Made by a program: the position numbers and the translations under genes
The notes under the pieces: model-generated
The model's database searches: none
Told to the model about the DNA's origin: nothing
Seen by the model: only the letters and a program-made list of their open reading frames with translations
Source: Cynocephalus volans
Lineage: Eukaryota > Chordata > Mammalia > Dermoptera > Cynocephalidae
Direction: 5' to 3'
Assembly: GCF_027409185.1 (NCBI RefSeq)
Contig: NC_084463.1
Span: 72,339,852-72,403,851, forward strand
DNA: 64,000 nt
Shown: positions 10,524-20,695 of the stretch, in pieces
Layout: each line of letters opens with the position of its first letter
How positions within the stretch are numbered: the first letter of the stretch is position 1

Positions 10524-12440
10524 ATACCATACTTGCTTGGTCCTTGCTTGCTTTTGAATCCTGACTTTACCTCTCACTGTTTGCTGTCCTTTGTGCTCTT
10601 TGTCCTTCTGATGGACATTAGCTCAGACTCATTGTTCCTCGTGGATCTCAACTAAATCACACTATCATATTCTGGCTTCAGCTTTTTGATCCTATCCTCC
10701 AGCAGCATCTACATGGTTACTGCTTCTCTCAGACTAGCCTGACTCCCCTGCAAGGTGGGGGGAAAAGGTTGAGGCAAACATCAGTAAGAAAGAAACAGAG
10801 GTCAAGATAAATGAGGAGGCTGTAAAAAAACAGATAGCAATTCCAAGTAATTCTTGTTTCTTATCTTGGACAAATGACTTTCAAAAAAAATTTGCAAAAG
10901 ATATTATTTAACCATTGACATAATTATTTTTGAAAATTACAAAAATAGTGGAACAGCTGGAAATGAGCCAACATTCTAATTTTCAAAAAGGAAGAAAGGA
11001 AATTCTACAGATAATTCAGATTAAATAAATTTAATAACCATCTTAAGTAAGATCCTAGTGTGAATTTGGCAACAGATGGCATGTGAGCTTTTAGAAAATG
11101 AAGTAGTGCTCACGGGGAGATAACTTGCAATCATATAGAATGATCTGGGCCCCACACACCCCACTTCCTGTTTTGATAAGCTTATGAGACTGGTGGTAAT
11201 GCTGCAGAGGTCTGAATTTCATCAAAGCACTTGGCAACCCCTCCCACAATTATCTTTGTGGCAAAATGGACACAAACAGCTGGATGATGGTATGATAGAA
11301 TGACTTTTTTTTTTTTTTTTTGATAGAATGACTTTGTATCTGATGTTCAATCCAACTTGATGTTTGTTAAATAGATACTTTTCTCATTGCAGAAGATTTG
11401 AACAATGTCTCTAAAGAGATGATGCCTCACGTTCTGATATCAAATCCATCCTTTGCAATATTTTAACGAATATAATTAGGAATAGATTATATGAGGACAC
11501 TGTGTATCATTAGTACAGGCAGCAGAAACATAGAATTGATAGCCAGTAAATTAGATGATAATCTTAAAATTCAATAAGATTCCAACAGGTAAGATTGGTA
11601 GTTAAAATTTATGTCACCAAGGCATAAAATAGCTAAAGAATAGATGTGCAGAGATGTGATTTATTGTGTAGCTTGTGTTTACCTGGGGCCATACAGCTCG
11701 GGGTAGAGTAGGGTATGCAGAGTACGTGTAGTCCCAGGAAAGTGTGTTATGATAAAAGTGGTCTCTGTTTATTACGGGGCAATCATTCTCCTGTGACTCC
11801 CCCTTGCTATGCACATTAAAATAAAATGTGTATTCTTTTCTCCTATTAATCTGCCTTTCCATTTGCTAATTTTCAGTGAACCTTCAGAAGGTGAAGGGAA
11901 AGATTTCCTTTGGCTCCTATACAATAATTACTGAAATTCTATCCCAGAGGAATCCCTTCCCCTGGACAGTACTGTGGGCAGTTCCTTCCCCCCAGTGACT
12001 AGTAAAGGTCTCCTCTGTAGCTGGCACCGATGTCGTCGCTGCCTTGTAGCCTCTGCTCCTGCTAGTGGATGCAGCTTGGTGCTGTTGCTGCCACTCCCAC
12101 CTGGGCCGGTCCCGGCAGCTCCTCTAGACCATTGCCACTTCACTGCACCTAGGCTTTGAGAAGGAATCTGCTTCCCCCAGAGTCAACAAGTGCTCAGTTT
12201 CCACCGTGCAGTACAGAACAGTGATCCTCAAGTATAAAAACTACTTTCTTGCTGAGGAAGAGAGAGCTACTCTGGAGGACAGAAAGGAAGTCGGAATCTG
12301 CAACGTTATGTCTGCTTTGCCAGTCTCTCCGCATCACCCCAAATGTTGGTATTGGAGTGCCTTAGGGCTCTTCTCATCACCATTTACACTTACCATCTAA
12401 AGGCATTTATGAGCTGGAAGCTCATGAATTTACATATTAT
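10524..12440. other. no recognisable gene; contains poly(A)-only insertion
   Basis: Mostly unrecognised sequence. The GC-richer block 11930-12190 carries open frames on both strands, but none has features of a known protein and the composition alone can explain them. The poly(T) event at 11293-11335 is listed separately. Confidence 0.45.
11293..11335 (-). mobile_element. poly(A)-only retroinsertion with 15-bp target-site duplication
   Basis: The 15-mer tgatagaatgacttt occurs at 11293-11307 and again, perfectly, at 11321-11335, separated only by T residues (11308-11320). This is the footprint of target-primed reverse transcription that copied nothing but a poly(A) tail, with the tail on the minus strand. 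Confidence 0.75.
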
Positions 12441-12665
12441 ACCCATATTTATGCCCCAAGATTGATTTATTTTCCTTCTTAGTATTTGCCTATAGTGTAT
12501 TCCCGTATACCACCTGGCACAGTATATGTCTTTTATCCATCTAGTCTTTGCACCACTAAAAGGTAAGTCTCATGAGAACAGGAACTTTGAATCCCCAGTA
12601 CATAGAACAGTGCCTGGCACATAGTGGACATTTAATAAACATTTGTTTGGTGAATGAATAAATGA
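12441..12665 (+). repeat. L2 LINE 3' end
   Basis: Shows the typical L2 tail: aagtctcatgagaacagga, then ccagtacatagaacagtgcctggcacatagt, then tttaataaacatttg and a gaatgaataaatg end. The copy is diverged and non-coding. Confidence 0.85.
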
Positions 12666-12724
12666 AAATTTTAGTTCAACATGAAGAACTTCCTAACCAC
12701 AGAAGTGTTCAAAAATGGAAAGGG

Positions 12725-12814
12725 GACTGGCCAGTTAGCTTATTTGGGAGAGTGTGGTGCTGATAACACCAAGGTCAAGGGTTCACCCCCATCTAGCCAG
12801 CTGCCAAAAAAGAA
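12725..12814 (+). mobile_element. CYN-type SINE, monomer
   Basis: Begins actggccagttagcttatttggga and contains gtgctgataacaccaaggtcaagg, with a short A-rich tail. Target-site duplication aaaaatggaaaggg (about 12711-12724 and 12815-12828). Confidence 0.9.
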
Positions 12815-12828
12815 AAAAATGGAAAGGG

Positions 12829-14195
12829 CTTCCCCCAAAGGCATTGAGTTTCCCATGGCTGAAGACATCTACTCATCAGGGATATTGGGCAATACATGCA
12901 ACTACTAACCAGAAGCAGGGAGGGAACTGGAAGAGATTCTATATTTGTATGAAATGTGACGACTACAGGATTAGAGCTACAGATGTAGTAGGACTTCTCA
13001 CACGCATAATTGATTTCTCTCTCCAACCCCCAATTCTTTCTCTTCCCTTTTGTGTGATACTTCCCTCTCCCCCACCCCAAACACAGACACGCACATTTTT
13101 ATGTAACCTGCATGCTGCCTTCCAGAGACCACGCCCCGGCCCTTGACATGTAGATTGTCTTAAGCCCAAGTTTTATAACTTGGAATGTCAAGATTTCTAT
13201 AAATTTCTGGAAATTTCTGTGGTCTTATGATACCCTATGCCTCAACAATCTTCATCTACACATGCTACCTCTGTCCAACCAGCTTTAACATAGATGTGGA
13301 ATCCAACCTTTTCATCATTTTCTACCAACCAAAGTATGTGTACTTTACAGAATCACTGGGTCAATCGCTTCATCTACTGCCACAATGACTTGGACATTTC
13401 TGTGAAGTCCTTTGCAGACTCCTTTCCCCCAGTCCTCTGTCCAGCTTCTTTCTCCTACCACTTCCTCCTCTCCTCTTCCTCCTTGTGGCCTCCTCTACTG
13501 TCCCCTCCCTCCTCTATCCCCACCTCCCCTCTCCTTCCCCCAATTCTCCCCTCCTCTCATCTTTCCCCTCACAATGAAGAGCACCAAATTTCTTTCCTCT
13601 GTAAAGCACTGGCCCAATCTATACCCAGGATTTGGTATCTACCATTTACCTGAACAAATGCTCCTATCTCAGTGCCTTAGTTCCAAACAAAGATTATTCC
13701 TTACTACAAATAACTGTAGTGCAAAGTATCAATATGACTTTTTAAATTGCCTCTTGTTACATCTACAACATATTCAGAGCTCTTACTATATCTCAGAACT
13801 TAATCATGTTTAATTTTTACCCTTTTGCCTGAATTGACACTCAGGAAACTAACGCTGGAATTAACCCATGTATGGTAAGTGAATTCTCATTTAAAATAGT
13901 TAGAAAATTAGACATTAAAAAGATCTGACTATTTTAACTTTCTGGGTAAATGGGAATTAAATCACTTCCTATTCTTATAAATGAGAATAAATCCAATTTC
14001 CTCCTCCTTTATGTGAACTATTTTTTTCAAAAAGTAGTTTTTGTCTTTTCTGATTACAACATTACCACATACACATAATTAAGTTCTTCCTTTTTCTTAC
14101 AATAGCATTCTCTGAACTGGACAGTATAGCAGGTTTCTGTCCTCATATTATGGTTAGACAGTTTAAAACATCATGATGAAGATTATCTGTTTGAC
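12829..14195. other. no recognisable gene; long pyrimidine tract
   Basis: No supported gene. The plus strand at about 13425-13575 is a strongly C/T-biased tract (ctcctctcctcttcctcc and similar), which explains the open frames there. Smaller pyrimidine runs occur at 13010-13080. The remainder is unrecognised. Confidence 0.5.
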
Positions 14196-14560
14196 ATGAC
14201 TTAGAACTGTGGACATAATTAGACATTTCCCTTGAATGGCAATGGTGGACATGCTCTGAAAGAAAAGAGCAGGATAGGAGGTAGAGAGCAGCAATTATTC
14301 TAGAGAGATGGTCAGGGAAGCCCCTCTGAGGGTATTTGATATCTGAGCTGAGACCTGAAATAAGAGAGTGAGTTATGCGGGAAGGTCTAGGAAACACTGA
14401 TGGGGCAGAGGGAACAGCAGACACAGGGCCCTGGAGGGGAGGGAGCCTGTGCTTGTGACGCACAGGAGACCGCCAGTGTAGCCAGGCCTCAGTGAGCTGG
14501 GCGAGGACAGGAGGGGGATGGGTAGGGAGCAGGGAAGGCCATAAAAATGTGTTTACATTT
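14196..14560 (+). repeat. unclassified ancient mammalian interspersed repeat
   Basis: Contains the recurring series 'ggtcagggaagcccctctgag...tctgagctgagacctgaa...gcagagggaacagcag...gggccctggagg...gaccgccagtgta'. The same series appears in partial form at about 15480-15820, 22970-23480, 30430-30600 and 52241-52900. I know this as a common old mammalian repeat but cannot assign its class with confidence. Confidence 0.6.
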
Positions 14561-14606
14561 TACTGTTTTGCAGTTCTTAATTCACTTTCTAAAATGAGAT
14601 ATTCTC

Positions 14607-15258
14607 TAACAAATGCTGGCACGGATGTGGAGAAAAGGGAACCCTCCTACACTGTTGGTGGGACTGTAAATTAGTGCAGCCATTATGGAAGACAGTATGG
14701 AGGTTTCTCAAACAACTACAGATAGAACTGCCATATGATCCAGCAATCCCACTGCTGGGTTTATACCCAAAGGATTGGAAGTCATCATGTTGAAGGGATA
14801 CCTGCACTCCCATGTTTATCACAGCTCTATTTACAATAGCCGAGAGTTGGAACCAACCTAAATTGTCAGATGACTGGATAAGGAAAATGTGGTATATATA
14901 CACAATGGAATACTACTCTGCCATAAAAAGGAATGAAATTTTGCCATTTCCAGCAATTCATAAGTGATAGCTGGACAACAAAACAAAACAAAAAAACAAG
15001 AAAAAAGAAAGAAAGAAGAAAGATGCAGCAACCACAATAATTCCTTGAACTTTCAAAAGGAGAGAAGGGAACTGAGGCCACCGGAGGTGGGAAAGGAGGA
15101 GAGGAAGGGGAGGGTGGGGAGAAATTGGTAAAGGGTCACAAAAAATGTTTACATTGTGTAATGATAAAATAAAAATAAAATAAAGTAAAATTCTTAAATA
15201 TTTGAGATTAAAAAAAGACAAAGAAAAATGGTTCAGAAATACCAGAATAAAAATAAAT
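14607..15258 (+). mobile_element. 5'-truncated LINE-1 with target-site duplication
   Basis: Starts in the last part of ORF2 (motifs ccatatgatccagcaatccc, gtggtatatatacacaatgg), continues into an A-rich then G/A-rich 3' UTR (gggaaaggaggagaggaagg near 15088-15107), and ends in two A-rich segments. The perfect 16-bp duplication aaaatgagatattctc flanks it (14591-14606 and 15259-15274). ORF2 is broken by several stops, so it is inactive. The sequence between the first A-rich run (about 15163-15185) and the last one (about 15246-15258) may be a 3' transduction. Confidence 0.9.
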
Positions 15259-15479
15259 AAAATGAGATATTCTCCACAGCAAAGCAAATATTTATGAGAC
15301 AGTCTCTAAAAAAAATTTTGATGGCTAAAAATCTGGACAATCAATAATAAGACAAATGACAAATACCACCCTGCAACTAAACTGCAATTAAACGTACCCT
15401 CTAAATGCATCTTGGATTTAGATTCCCCAAAGCAAGGCATCTTCTGGATAATGTCATTAATTCACTCAGGTATGTTTTG

Positions 15480-15823
15480 AGCACATATAAAATGCTGAAA
15501 ACATTACTAGTTGATGGGAACGTAGTGCATGGAGTTTATAGCATAGCAAGAAAGAAACACAATAAGTAAGGCTGTGGTGAGTGTTATGGAGGACAACGGG
15601 GCGGTGTGAGAGAAGATAACAGGAGAGGTTGGGAGGGATGTACCTTAAACAGGTTGTCAGCCTCTATTTGAGGAAGTTGCCTCTGAGCTGAGACCTGAGG
15701 TAGGACTAAGAGGTGTAGTGGGAAGACAAGCTTCTAGAAAGTGAGAATAACGTGTGCTGAGGCCCCCTCTGAGGAAGCATGGTTGGAGTGTAGTGAATTA
15801 GTGGGGACATAGCAGAAGTCAGA
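15480..15823 (+). repeat. unclassified ancient interspersed repeat, second copy
   Basis: Shares with 14196-14560 the sequence tgcctctgagctgagacctgag and surrounding order. It directly abuts the MER20 on its right. No coding potential. Confidence 0.5.
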
Positions 15824-15824
15824 G

Positions 15825-16043
15825 CAGGGTCTCTCACCCTTGGCACTGTTGACATTTTGGGTTGGATAATCCTTTGTTGTGGGGCTGTCTTGTGCATTGT
15901 AGGATGTTTAGCAGTATCCTGGCCTCTACTCACTAGATACCAGTAACACCCTCCCCCAACCCCAGTTGTGACAACCAAAAATGTCTCCAAATATTGCCAA
16001 ATGTCCCCTGGAGGGCAATGTCATCCCGGGTTGAGTAGCTCTA
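15825..16043 (+). mobile_element. MER20 (hAT-Charlie non-autonomous element)
   Basis: Nearly full-length copy: ctctcacccttggcactgtt at the left, tgcattgtaggatgtttagcag in the middle, gttgtgacaaccaaaaatgtc and ccaaatgtcccctggagg towards the right, ending gggttgagtagctct. MER20 copies are known to act as regulatory elements in some placental mammals; nothing here shows this copy is active. Confidence 0.88.
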
Positions 16044-16126
16044 GGCTGCAGGCTCAGTCAGAGCCACGCTGAGCAGTGTCTTGGAGCCCACGGTAAGGGG
16101 CCTGCACTTCGTTCTCAGTCCCGTGG

Positions 16127-16617
16127 TGTTACAGACTGAATGTTGTAAATTCGTGTGTTGAAGCTCTAACTCCCATAGTGATGGTGTTAGAAGCTGAGGC
16201 CTTTGGGAGGTGATTAGGTCATGAGGGTAAAGCCCTCATAAAAGGGATTAGTGCCCTTACAGGAAGAGACAGGAAAGCTTGCTTCTCTCTCCCTGTTTTC
16301 TTTTTTTTTTTTTATTGGTTATGAATATTCATAAAATACAAAGCTGATTGTCACCCCTCGTGACCAAGATGTGAAGGCCAGATCCATACTGGCAGCATGC
16401 CCATTACCACAAATTGTGTTTGTACCCCATGTCCCCCACCCAATTATCCCCAACCTCCCTCCACGTCTCCCTGCTTTCTGAAACATGAGGATACAATGAG
16501 AGTCATCTGTAAATGAGGAAGCCTGCCCTGGCCAGCCTCCAGGACTGTGAGAAATAAGCGTTTGTCATCTACGCCACCCAGTCGATGGAAATTTGTTATA
16601 GCAGCTGAACTAAGACA
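16127..16617 (+). mobile_element. MaLR LTR (MLT1A-like), split by an insertion
   Basis: Starts tgttacagactgaatg, passes gcctttgggaggtgattagg and agtgcccttacaggaagaga, and ends ccaggactgtgagaaataag ... gctgaactaagaca. A 165-bp foreign piece sits at 16301-16465. No internal retroviral genes are present next to it, so it is a solo LTR. Confidence 0.85.
16301..16465 (-). mobile_element. LINE-1-like 3'-UTR fragment nested in the MLT1 LTR
   Basis: Opens with poly(T) (16301-16313), then attggttatgaatattcata, and lacks any coding part. It is bounded by tctccctgttttc (16288-16300) and tctccctgctttc (16466-16478), a 13-bp target-site duplication with one mismatch. I read it as a severely 5'-truncated antisense LINE 3' end; the source element is not one I can name. 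Confidence 0.65.
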
Positions 16618-17329
16618 AATGGAAGATTCCAAATAGGAGAATTACACAATCCCAATTACACCGTATGTTATCTTTGAACATCCTCTTTCAAGACTGTTGA
16701 ACAATTGTGCTCTCTACCTTTTGACTAGAGTCTGCCAATTACAGTTTATCCTCAGGGTGTGCTCACCTGCATCCCAAATTCACGCTAGAATCACTTCGTG
16801 GAGTAACTTCTGCTGGTTCAGACAGCAGCTACCACTGACGCAGCTGTAAGCAGGCAGCTTGGAATGGCATGAACTAAAACACACTTTGTTCATCTGAAAA
16901 GTAGGGACATGACCCATCTCTCATAGAGCTACTGCAAGAATGAGAAAGGTGCCCTGCACAGTGTCTGGGCATAGTGGCACCCTGGAGGTCTTAGAAGAAA
17001 GTAGAACAAAATACCACTTGTGGCTGACATGGAGGTGGGCTCTCAGATCTCCCTTCAAGAAGAAACTGCTGTCCAGCTGCCAAGCGTGCGGTTAGCTGAC
17101 AGCCTCCAGCTGTCCTTGCCTTCAGGAGCATGTGGCTCTGCCACATTTTAGCTGAGGTCATGCTCTTCCTGGAGGGGCAGTAGGGCCTGATATTTCTGCA
17201 AAATGCAGAACTTCTCTAACAAGCCATCTTGTTCCAGAGCTCCCTGTTGGGTGGGTGGAGACCTAGATCTGCAATGTGCTGAGACTCTCCTGCCCAATAC
17301 TGCATCCTAGTCCCTTTTATTTTTCATAG
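16618..17329. other. no gene; MIR tail near 16890-16990
   Basis: A MIR-type 3' segment (ctgaaaagtagggacatgacc ... gtgccctgcacagtgtctggg) is recognisable at about 16890-16990. The rest is unassigned non-repetitive-looking DNA without a supported exon. Confidence 0.45.
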
Positions 17330-18230
17330 GCAATTACTTCCCAATACACCTCTTGCACTCCTAACTCCATCTCAGCATCTGCTTCTCAGAGGACCCAATG
17401 GATGCACCTCTTTATTCGCTTTTTCCTCTGCCTGGAACTTTCTTCTCCTTCTCTGTGATACATTTCCTCACCCACCATAAGGGTCACGGCCAACACTCTT
17501 ATAACAAAGGATAGACTAACAAGAGAAAAGATAACAAATTCATTTAATCAAAGTTTTCCATAACAGAGGATCCTTCAGAAACGAAGACCAAAAGACCCAG
17601 GGAAAGCTGTCCATTTTTATGCTTAGATTTGATGAAGAATGGACAGAAGTATAGAAATGTGATTGGACAAAAAGGAGTCCGATCATGGATAGACTGAGGT
17701 GGGAAACCTAGTAAGTCATGTCTGTTCAGCTTTTTCTCGGCCTCTGTGTAGCTTTCCTTCCATCCTCCTGGGTATGCGGCAGGACCCCTCAGTAACAAGG
17801 GTCTTATGACCGCATAGATATGTCAGAGAGTATCTTTATGGCCAGTTCCTACACAGAAAGGCAGGGGAAGGTTGGAGTACTATTTCTAGGTTTTATGGCT
17901 TACTTTGGGGAAGAGGCTTCTAGTTTCTAGGGCCTGCCTCAAGGAAGGAATAATTCTAATTTCTATAACTTGCTTCAGGGAGGAGAGAGAAGCAAGAGAC
18001 AGGAGGGCAGGAGAAAGTCAGAGAGACTTTTCTTCCTAGGCCTTCCGATCTCTTTTAGTTCAAAGTACTCAGCATCCCAAAGCACCATACTTTGGGGTAT
18101 TGTTTTACAAGCCCCAACACCTCCAAACTGGCATTCGTCCTTCCAATCCTAACTCCAATGTTACTTTCTTTGCAGTTAGCTGCTCGTTCCTCTGTGTTCC
18201 CACAAAACTCTGCTTATACCTCTAGTAGAG
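17330..18230 (+). repeat. L2 LINE interrupted by an LTR
   Basis: The left half (17330-17479) has the L2 signature ctctgcctggaactttcttc. The right half resumes at about 18122 with gtccttccaatcctaactccaatgttac, which is the next part of the same L2 region (the 'cctaactca...cacctcctc' stretch). The two halves flank the LTR at 17480-18121, showing that the LTR inserted into the L2. Confidence 0.6.
17480..18121 (-). mobile_element. ERV-type LTR, antisense
   Basis: On the minus strand it begins tgttggggcttgtaaaacaa at 18121. Recognisable inner blocks on the plus strand are aacaaattcatttaatcaaag, gaccaaaagacccagggaaa and aacaagggtcttatgacc. I recognise this as a recurrent mammalian endogenous-retrovirus LTR but am unsure of its family name. 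There are no retroviral genes alongside, so it is a solo LTR. Confidence 0.65.
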
Positions 18231-18395
18231 AAGGGAACTAGTATTTATTGAACACCTACTCTGGGTTGAGAGCTGTACTAAGGAACATATTCACCCTGAA
18301 TTTTTACACTTGCCTGGGAGGTAGGACTCAGCATTCCTATTTTGTAGATCAGGACTCAGTGCTGCCATCCTGAGCTGCAGCCACTACCTTTCCCT
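18231..18395 (+). repeat. MIR-family SINE
   Basis: Signature ggaactagtatttattgaacacctactctggg, then an aggtaggactcagcattcc segment and attttgtagatcaggactcag, as in the 3' half of MIR/MIR3-type elements. Confidence 0.7.
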
Positions 18396-19124
18396 GGACT
18401 GTTTAGATACTGTGAAAAACTTATTCCAGAAAAGTTTATTTTTTGTCTGACAAAAGACCCTGCTATTTGTTTTCAGTATACTACTATGCACTTAATGTAT
18501 TTTACTGTACTTTATCTGATTGCATATCTAGTTTGAGAGTGGAAATGTGTCATTTGTTTTTATAAACAAATATAGGAACTGGTTCTACGTAATATACATG
18601 TAGTAAATGCTTACTGAATGGATGACGGCTAGATTGGACTTACTCTACTTTTATGTGAAAAAGTGCATTTTGAATAATTGCCAAAATGCGTGGTAATGTG
18701 ACTTAACACAGGACCAGATGGAGCAGAGCTGCTCTGCTGCTGTTAATTGCTAGGATTAGATAAAATAGAAACCACGGGGGGTGGGGGTGGGGGGATTCCA
18801 TGGAGGCAATAATGGGATTTGCAGCTAGAACCTTTCAGATTTAGGAAACCTATCACTTACAGTGAGATAAAAGCCTGTTCGGCTGGGCCTGAGGCCAAAG
18901 AGAGAAAGAGATCAGGTTTGAGAATCAGTGGCAGAGCTAGCTGATTTGCAGAAAGGGAGGGAACCTCACAGCTTCACCCGGAGTAAAAAGTCAATGTGAA
19001 TGTAGGGACAGACCTCCTGGGTCAGCTCCAGCAGACTGGGGAATTGGGTAACTGCAGTGTCTGGATCACACGTGTGTGTGGGGTAGAGGTGTCAAGGCTG
19101 CTGCCGGATATTCTTGTTCTTTTT
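18396..19124. other. no gene; G-run at 18776-18794
   Basis: Unassigned sequence. The strong G-run ggggggtgggggtgggggg (18776-18794) could form a G-quadruplex. No exon is supported. Confidence 0.45.
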
Positions 19125-19137
19125 AAATGAACACATA

Positions 19138-19327
19138 GGCCGGCCTGTGGCTCACTCGGTAGAGTGCGGTGCTGATAACACCAAGGCCACGGGTTCGGAT
19201 CCTATATAGGGATGGCCGGTTTGCTCACTGGCTGAGCATGGTGCTGACAACACCAAGTCAAGGGTTGAGATCCCCTTACCGGTCATCTTTTTAAAAAAAT
19301 AAATAAATAAAAAATAAATAAATAAAT
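19138..19327 (+). mobile_element. CYN-type SINE, dimer
   Basis: Full dimer beginning ggccggcctgtggctcac, with a tctttttaaaaaaataaata tail. Perfect 13-bp target-site duplication aaatgaacacata (19125-19137 and 19328-19340). It faces an opposite-strand SINE only 24 bp downstream. Confidence 0.95.
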
Positions 19328-19351
19328 AAATGAACACATAATTCAGTGTAT

Positions 19352-19468
19352 TATCTTTATTTATTTATTTTTTTTAATTCCCTATAAAAGATGACCAGTA
19401 AGGGGATCTTGACCCTTGACTTGGTGTTGTCGGCACCACGCTCTCCCAGGTGGGCCACAGGCCGGCCC
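19352..19468 (-). mobile_element. CYN-type SINE, chimeric short monomer
   Basis: On the minus strand, the 5' end is that of a first monomer (gggccggcctgtggcccacc) but the 3' end is that of a second monomer (accaagtcaagggtcaagat then ggtcatctttt). The middle of the dimer is absent. No clear target-site duplication is visible. Confidence 0.8.
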
Positions 19469-19789
19469 TATTTCTGACCACCAAGTTTGAGACATATGAA
19501 CTAAAACAGTTCCTGAGAACTGCACTACCACTGTGGGGCTTGGGGCTTGTCTGTCCCCATTTCGTTGGCCTGAAACTTTGGGGAGTTGGAATAAAACAGA
19601 TAATACCTAAGATTATTTCTAGCCTCCTAGGAGGCTGGTGGAGGATGGCGGAGCAGCCCTGAGGGGGCTGGATCAGGGAGGCTCCGGCCTGTGTGGTTGA
19701 TGTGATCCGGAGTTGCAGCACCACCTACCCGCTTCCCCCGGACTCTTCAGACGCTGTGAAAATTTGCAGCACAGATCCAAGTAAACACT

Positions 19790-19802
19790 GCCATCTAGTG
19801 GC
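19790..19802 (-). promoter_or_regulatory. CTCF-like motif
   Basis: GCCATCTAGTGGC fits the reverse form of the CTCF core motif (GCC[AC][CT]CT[AG][GC]TGG). A motif match alone does not show binding. The surrounding block 19475-19800 is unassigned, GC-rich (ggaggatggcggagcag) and may itself be part of an LTR. Confidence 0.35.
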
Positions 19803-19816
19803 AACTCACTGAACTT

Positions 19817-19873
19817 ATCCACCCATCCATCCGTCTATCCGTCCACCAATATGTGTATACTATCCATCCATCC
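19817..19873 (+). repeat. (ATCC)n-like microsatellite
   Basis: Imperfect runs of ATCC and GTCC/ATCT tetramers: ccacccatccatccgtctat ... tatccatccatcc. Confidence 0.85.
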
Positions 19874-19875
19874 TT

Positions 19876-20577
19876 TCAAAACTTGTAACATGTCTACTTT
19901 GCACAAGGTACTATTTAACAGCAAACAGTGAGCAAGAGAGACTCTACAGTCTCATCCTCAGTGAGACTTACATTCTAATGGGGGACAGACACACGTCACA
20001 AGTCCCTCAGTAGTAGTCTCGTCCTCCACAATTGACTTTAGTTCAGATATCTCCAGCTTGGCAGCTGAAAGTAAAGACAATACACCGAACTACTTGTTCA
20101 CTTTTTTGTTGTTGTAAGTAAAAATTTTCTAAGAAAAAATGGACACGTTACATGTTGGGTAGAGCAGCTTCTGAAATGAACCAGCGTGAAAATCCCTTTT
20201 GTATGGTATTTTCAACTACTTTATACCACCTCAAGTATTTTTTTATCCTTAATTCTTAAAATTTCTAAGACCATTAGCTAGTTTTTCAAATGTGCATAAA
20301 TGTTTTTCTGTTGCTATTTAACACCATGAAAAAAAAAAATACAAAGTAAACATGTTATTAATACACATGAGATTTTAGGTCTTTTAGCTCCACCTTCCCA
20401 GAATTAGGAGAACTGAAGACTTGCCACTTAAAGGTCCACCATCTCTCTTAAGAAGACTTGGTCCCACTGGTACATTTTAATGTGCTAATGTTTATGCATA
20501 AGATGAAAGATTAAAGATTGCTTTAAAATCAGGTTTTGCTGTTAATCAATAACTTTAAGATCATAAAGATGAAATGA
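19876..20577. other. no recognisable gene
   Basis: The part at about 19910-20000 (gagacttacattctaatggg) belongs to the same unclassified ancient repeat seen at 22970 and 52241. The remainder, AT-rich, is unassigned. Confidence 0.4.
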
Positions 20578-20694
20578 GGCTGGCTGGCTAGCTCAGTTGT
20601 TTAGAGCACTGCGCTGGTAACACCAAGGTCAAGGGTTTGGATCTCCTTACCAGCCAGCCACCAAAAAAAAAAAAAAAGAAAGAAAGAAAGAAAA
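20578..20694 (+). mobile_element. CYN-type SINE, monomer
   Basis: ggctggctggctagctcagttg at the start, ctggtaacaccaaggtcaag in the anticodon region, and a mixed A/(GAAA)n tail. The flanking duplication is not clear (gatgaaatga on the left, aaattaaatgg on the right). Confidence 0.88.
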
Positions 20695-20695
20695 A

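Noticed and set aside
12754..13146. Open frame of 130 codons
   Set aside because: Starts inside a SINE and continues into a pyrimidine-rich tract; no protein features.
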